Under the pieces are notes generated by a model. It had not been told where the DNA came from. It did not search any database and saw nothing but the letters and a program-made list of their open reading frames with translations. Below are positions 14,980 to 18,359 of a stretch of DNA of 18,359 nt, piece by piece. Within the stretch, counting starts at the first letter, position 1. Each line of letters starts with the position of its first letter. Origin of the DNA: JAVMKJ01 sp031732875 (GTDB lineage Bacteria > Pseudomonadota > Gammaproteobacteria > Competibacterales > Competibacteraceae); NCBI GenBank assembly GCA_031732875.1, contig JAVMKL010000234.1, positions 1 to 18,359 on the forward strand. Direction: 5' to 3'. The position numbers and the translations under genes were made by a program.

Positions 14980-16140
14980 ATGCATATCGCCCTCGTCGCC
15001 GGCGAGTTGTCGGGCGATCTGTTGGGCGCCGGGCTCATCGCCGCGCTGAAGGAACTCTATCCGCGGGCCCGGTTCACCGGCATCGGCGGGCCTGGGATGA
15101 TCGGGGAGGGACTGCGGACCCTGGCGCCGCTGGACCGGTTGGCGGTGATGGGGTTGGTGGAGGTATTGCGCCATCTGCCGGAGTTGTTCCGGATCCGACG
15201 CGAGCTTTGCCGGCGGTTGCTGGCCGATCCGCCGGCGGTGTTCGTCGGCATCGACGCGCCCGATTTCAATTTGGGACTGGAGCGCCGGTTGCGCGCCGGC
15301 GGCATTCCCACCGTGCATTACGTCAGTCCTTCGGTCTGGGCGTGGCGGCCTTGGCGGATTCGCAAGATCGCCCGCGCCGTCGATTTGATGCTGACCCTGC
15401 TGCCGTTCGAGGCGGCGTTTTACCAGGACCACGGCGTGCCGGTGCGCTATGTCGGCCATCCGCTGGCCGATGCCATTCCCATGCGGGGTGATCGGGCGGC
15501 GGCCCGGCGGGCGCTGAATCTCATGTTACCGGCTGAGGCTCCGATGATCGCGCTGCTGCCCGGCAGCCGCGGGGGCGAGGTGGGCCGGCTGGGGCCGCTG
15601 TTCCTGGATACCGCCGTCTGGCTGCACGCGCGCCGCCCGGACTTGCGGTTCCTGATTCCGGCGGCGACGCCCGGGCTGCACGAGATGCTGGCGGCGCTGC
15701 GAGCCGAGCGGGCGCCGGCGCTGCCGGCGAGCCTGCTCCAGGGACGGTCGCGCGCGGTGCTGGCGGCGGCCGATGTGGCATTGCTGGCTTCGGGGACCGC
15801 GACGCTGGAGGCGATGCTGCTCAAGCGACCGATGGTGGTAGCGTACCGGGTGGCGCCCCTGACCGCCTGGATTGCCCGGCGGCTGGTGACCGTGGCGCAT
15901 TTCGCCTTGCCCAACCTGCTGGCCGGGCGCGAACTGGTCCCCGAGTTTATTCAGGACGCGGCGACGGTCGAGAATCTGGGGCCGGCGGTGCTGCGCTGGC
16001 TGGACGATGCAACGGCCCGGGAAGAGTTGGTGGCGGATTTCGACTCCCTGCATGTCGGGTTGCACCGTGATGCCAGCAGGCAGGCCGCCGCGGCCATCGC
16101 GGAACTGCTGGGCCGGATGGGGACCCAGCCCGCCCCGTGA
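14980..16140 (+). CDS. lpxB: Lipid-A-disaccharide synthase LpxB
   Basis: GT19-family peripheral membrane glycosyltransferase that joins lipid X and UDP-2,3-diacylglucosamine into the lipid A disaccharide. 386 residues (E. coli 382). The N-terminus is MHIALVAGELSGDLLGAGL, with Leu where GEASGD is common. Key segments: FVGIDAPDFN with D92/D95, VSPSVWAWRPWRI (115-127), LLPGSRGGE with R197 (matching E. coli R201), SGTATLEAML (271-280), and PNLLAGRELVPEFIQ (311-325, with N312). AGGGT (14966-14970) is a fair ribosome site. It follows lpxA by 12 nt and is the last gene of the envelope cluster; the usual rnhB does not follow. Confidence 0.97.
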   Translation: MHIALVAGELSGDLLGAGLIAALKELYPRARFTGIGGPGMIGEGLRTLAPLDRLAVMGLVEVLRHLPELFRIRRELCRRLLADPPAVFVGIDAPDFNLGLERRLRAGGIPTVHYVSPSVWAWRPWRIRKIARAVDLMLTLLPFEAAFYQDHGVPVRYVGHPLADAIPMRGDRAAARRALNLMLPAEAPMIALLPGSRGGEVGRLGPLFLDTAVWLHARRPDLRFLIPAATPGLHEMLAALRAERAPALPASLLQGRSRAVLAAADVALLASGTATLEAMLLKRPMVVAYRVAPLTAWIARRLVTVAHFALPNLLAGRELVPEFIQDAATVENLGPAVLRWLDDATAREELVADFDSLHVGLHRDASRQAAAAIAELLGRMGTQPAP

Positions 16141-16224
16141 CACGTCCGGGATCCCTGGCGACGGCGTTTGGCGAATGGATTCGGGAGTCTCGCCCAACTC
16201 CTTAACTCGTAACCAATGCTCCTC

Positions 16225-17814
16225 ATGGAATGGATAGCTGATCCCACGATTTGGCTTGGCCTGGCGACTCTGGTAATTCTGGAGATCGTGCTGGGCATCG
16301 ACAATCTGATCTTCATCGCCATCCTCGCCGACAAACTCCCCCCCGCCGAGCGCGACCGGGCGCGGATCATCGGCCTGACTCTGGCGCTCGTCATGCGTCT
16401 GATCCTGCTGGCCAGCATCTCCTGGCTGGTCACCTTGACCGCGCCGCTGTTCACCCTGTTCGATCAAGCCTTCTCCGGTCGCGACCTGATTCTGTTCGTC
16501 GGCGGAATTTTCCTGCTGTTCAAGGGCACGGTCGAGTTGCACGAGCGCCTGGAAGGCGGCGACGAGCACCACGGCGGATCGAAGCTATACGCCGGTTTCT
16601 GGCTAGTGGTGGCGCAGATCGTGGTACTGGACGCGGTGTTCTCCCTCGACGCGGTGATCACGGCCGTCGGCATGGTCGAGCACCTGCCGTTGATGATGGC
16701 GGCGGTGATCGTCGCCATCGCGCTGATGATGGTCGCCAGCAAGCCATTGACCCGCTTCGTCAACGCCCATCGCACCGTGATCATCCTCTGCCTGGGGTTC
16801 CTACTGATGATCGGTTTCAGCCTGGTGGCCGAGGGTCTGGGCTTCCGCATTCCCAAAGGCTATCTGTACGCCGCCATCGGCTTCTCGGTGCTGATCGAAG
16901 CGTTCAATCAGTGGGCGCAGTTCAATCGCCGCCGGTTCCTGGCCGGCAAGCGCCCGCTGCGCGAGCGTACCGCCGAGGCGGTGCTGCGCCTGCTGGGCGG
17001 CCGGGCGGAATCGGCCGAGGTGGGCGAGGAGGTCGCGGCGCTGGCCGACGGGGCTGGGAGTGAAGGTTTCGTGTTCGATTCCACCGAGCGCGCCATGATC
17101 CGGAGCGTGCTGAATCTGGCCGAGCGGCTCATCCCGGCGCTGATGACCCCGCGCCTGGACATCGTCTGGCTGGATCTGGAGGCGAGCGCGGACGAACAGC
17201 GTGCCATCATGCGACAACATCCCTACAGCCGCTACCTGGTGTGCCGGGGCGAGTTGGACGAGGTGGAGGGCGTGGTGCAGGGGCGCGATCTGCTGGTTCG
17301 AGCGCTCGATGGCGAACCGCTGGATCTGCGGGCGGCGCTGCGGGAGCCGCTCGTCGTTCACGAAGGCATGAACGCGCTGCAGGTGCTGGAGCAGTTGCGC
17401 CAGCATCCCATTCCCTTGGCGGTGGTGATGGATGAATACGGCGGCGTGGAGGGGATCGTCACCGCCGCCGACATTCTGGCTTCCATCGCCGGCGATCTGG
17501 CCGATACCGCCGATACCGAGGCTCCCGAGGTGGTTCGGGAGAGCGAAGGCGTCTGGCTGTTGGGTGGCAGCCTGATCCTGGAAGAGGTACGAGATCTGTT
17601 GAAGTGCGAGATGCCGCCGCAGGGTGACGGCTATCACACCCTGGCCGGCCTGGTGCTCAACCAATTAGGGCAGATTCCCAGCGGTGGCGAGCAGTTCGAG
17701 CTGGATGGCTATCGGTTCGAAGTGGTGGGCATGGACGGGCATCGCATCGATCAGGTCCGCGTCCGCCGCGTCGTGGAATCCGGGTCTGTTCCAAGCTCTG
17801 CCGAATCGCCGTAA
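16225..17814 (+). CDS. TerC-family membrane protein with CBS pair and CorC/HlyC domain (YoaE/YegH type)
   Basis: Integral membrane protein of 529 residues from ATG 16225, which aligns with the E. coli YoaE start (MEWIADPTIW); an ATG at 16216 adds three residues. Neither has a clear Shine-Dalgarno. The TerC domain (about 1-230, seven membrane segments) has the acidic pairs typical of the family: EIVLGIDN (D26) and DAVFSLDAV (D136, D142). A linker (about 235-300) leads to two CBS modules (about 305-425; VVMDEYGGVEGIV in the second) and a CorC/HlyC transporter-associated domain (about 435-515). Some TerC proteins export manganese or help metallate secreted proteins; the substrate here is unknown. 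It lies 84 nt after lpxB, where rnhB-dnaE is usual. Confidence 0.92.
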   Translation: MEWIADPTIWLGLATLVILEIVLGIDNLIFIAILADKLPPAERDRARIIGLTLALVMRLILLASISWLVTLTAPLFTLFDQAFSGRDLILFVGGIFLLFKGTVELHERLEGGDEHHGGSKLYAGFWLVVAQIVVLDAVFSLDAVITAVGMVEHLPLMMAAVIVAIALMMVASKPLTRFVNAHRTVIILCLGFLLMIGFSLVAEGLGFRIPKGYLYAAIGFSVLIEAFNQWAQFNRRRFLAGKRPLRERTAEAVLRLLGGRAESAEVGEEVAALADGAGSEGFVFDSTERAMIRSVLNLAERLIPALMTPRLDIVWLDLEASADEQRAIMRQHPYSRYLVCRGELDEVEGVVQGRDLLVRALDGEPLDLRAALREPLVVHEGMNALQVLEQLRQHPIPLAVVMDEYGGVEGIVTAADILASIAGDLADTADTEAPEVVRESEGVWLLGGSLILEEVRDLLKCEMPPQGDGYHTLAGLVLNQLGQIPSGGEQFELDGYRFEVVGMDGHRIDQVRVRRVVESGSVPSSAESP

Positions 17815-17837
17815 GCCGCCGGTCAAGTTGCGGCTTT
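17813..17837 (+). terminator. Probable weak intrinsic terminator after the TerC-type gene
   Basis: AAGCCGC (17813-17819) and GCGGCTT (17830-17836) form a 7-bp stem around a 10-nt loop, starting in the stop codon and followed by only three Ts in total. The position right at the gene end supports a terminator role; the short T run makes it weak. Confidence 0.45.
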
Positions 17838-17863
17838 CATCGGCGTGGTTCCTCCAGCGTCAA

Positions 17864-17899
17864 AGCTGGGCGCCGTGTAGACCAACTATCCGCCCAGCT
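17864..17899. repeat. Inverted repeat in the convergent gap
   Basis: AGCTGGGCG (17864-17872) and CGCCCAGCT (17891-17899) are perfect 9-bp arms around an 18-nt loop. They lie between the plus-strand TerC-type gene and the minus-strand unit. Read on the minus strand the stem is followed by TTGACG, so it may be a weak terminator for the minus-strand genes. The rest of the gap (17815-17965) holds no gene that can be supported. Confidence 0.45.
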
Positions 17900-17965
17900 A
17901 TCGGCTGACCAACGCCATCAAGGCGCCGGCGAGCGACGGCGGCACGCAGTGAGGCTGATGCACGG

Positions 17966-18208
17966 TCAAGCGGCGCGGCGAGTGGTGGGCGCGGCCAACA
18001 ATTGATAGGGATCGAAGGCTTGCAACTCCTGGTCCGCGAACCGAACGTCCAGCCCATCAGCTTGTTGCTTGGCCCAGTCCAGCAGGGAAAAATAAGCGAA
18101 AAGCTCTCCCTCCTCGCGTTCGCTCCGCACTTCTTTTCTCGCAATATCCAAGGCATCATCCAGTGCCCGGCGCAACACCTCCTCCAGCACGACGGATTCA
18201 GCACTCAT
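17966..18208 (-). CDS. Small hypothetical protein, 80 residues
   Basis: Not recognised. The ATG at 18208-18206 is preceded by AAGGAGAG at 7-nt spacing, one of the best ribosome sites in the window, which supports a real gene. The product starts MSAESVVLEEVLRRALDDAL and is rich in charged residues, probably helical in the first 50 positions, with no signal peptide or membrane segment. It ends with a QAFDPYQLLA segment and a basic tail. The frame is open upstream to 18280, but the ATG with the Shine-Dalgarno is preferred. It overlaps the upstream minus-strand gene by 4 bp (ATGA), so the two form a unit. Size and coupling recall toxin-antitoxin pairs or small accessory modules, but nothing here identifies it as one. 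Confidence 0.65.
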   Translation of the reverse strand: MSAESVVLEEVLRRALDDALDIARKEVRSEREEGELFAYFSLLDWAKQQADGLDVRFADQELQAFDPYQLLAAPTTRRAA

Positions 18209-18359
18209 CGGTTTCTCTCCTTCAATATTCCCAAGGCAATCTCTTTTTGCTCTTCGAGGCGAGCGATATCGGAAGGCCATTTTTTCGTAACCAGCCGTTC
18301 GATTTCCAGCGGGGGAAAATCCGGCGGCAATTTTAAAAATGGATTTTTGATCCAGCGGT
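18205..18359 (-). CDS. C-terminal end of an unidentified gene (truncated by window edge)
   Basis: On the minus strand a frame enters from the right edge and ends at TGA 18207-18205, overlapping the ATG of the 80-residue gene. The visible 50 residues include KNPFLKLPPDFPPLEIERLV, then KKWPSDIARLEEQKEIALGI, and end KERNR. The tail looks like a charged helix. The DNA is clearly AT-richer than the rest of the window (runs such as TTTTTAAAATT), which suggests different ancestry from the core genes. The family cannot be named from this fragment. Confidence 0.55.
   Translation of the reverse strand, partial: RWIKNPFLKLPPDFPPLEIERLVTKKWPSDIARLEEQKEIALGILKERNR

Noticed and set aside
16183..16203. Small stem GGAGT/ACTCC after lpxB as an operon terminator
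   Set aside because: Only 5-6 bp with an 8-nt loop and two Ts; too weak to call.
1..18359. CRISPR array, tRNA, rRNA, transposon ends
   Set aside because: No regularly spaced repeats, no tRNA-like cloverleaf or rRNA sequence, and no transposase or terminal repeats were seen on reading the window.

Overview
The window is a chromosomal housekeeping region of a high-GC gammaproteobacterium (GC roughly 60-65 % by eye). Protein sequences and gene order match the classic map/glnD <-> rpsB-tsf-pyrH-frr-...-lpxB neighbourhood. The internal order frr-uppS-cdsA-dxr-rseP resembles Pseudomonas-type genomes rather than E. coli (where dxr follows frr directly). A Competibacter/Chromatiales-like lineage would fit, but the genus cannot be settled from the sequence.

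Layout. Minus strand, left side: map (methionine aminopeptidase) followed 25 nt later by glnD (PII uridylyltransferase), which runs off the left edge after about 424 codons. A divergent control region (2095-2352) holds a good sigma70 promoter with an extended -10 and a GC-rich discriminator for the plus-strand translation genes, then a structured leader. Plus strand: rpsB and tsf (S2, EF-Ts) separated by a very strong intrinsic terminator/attenuator; pyrH and frr (UMP kinase, ribosome recycling factor) behind their own probable promoter; uppS, cdsA, dxr (undecaprenyl-PP, CDP-diacylglycerol, MEP isoprenoid pathway); rseP, bamA, skp (envelope stress protease, outer-membrane protein assembly); lpxD, fabZ, lpxA, lpxB (lipid A and fatty acid synthesis). 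From frr to lpxB the genes lie close together or overlap, with no intrinsic terminator seen, so they probably form one envelope-biogenesis transcription unit: isoprenoid precursor to lipid carrier, phospholipid precursor, OMP insertion and chaperone, and lipid A disaccharide.

After lpxB the usual rnhB-dnaE pair is absent. Instead there is a TerC-CBS-CorC/HlyC membrane protein (YoaE/YegH type). A short convergent gap with two inverted repeats follows, then a two-gene minus-strand unit of unknown function, AT-richer than the rest and cut by the right edge.

Most of the window is ordinary. The points most worth a second look are: (i) a 24-codon ORF wedged exactly between cdsA and dxr (ATGA / TGATG junctions) whose first 11 residues echo the Dxr N-terminus, as if the dxr start had been partly duplicated; (ii) LpxA with Phe at the acyl-chain 'hydrocarbon ruler' position and Tyr replacing a conserved His; (iii) BamA with VRGW in the L6 motif and no C-terminal aromatic residue; (iv) the synteny break after lpxB and the unknown AT-rich gene pair. 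No CRISPR array, tRNA, rRNA, insertion sequence or phage gene was recognised.
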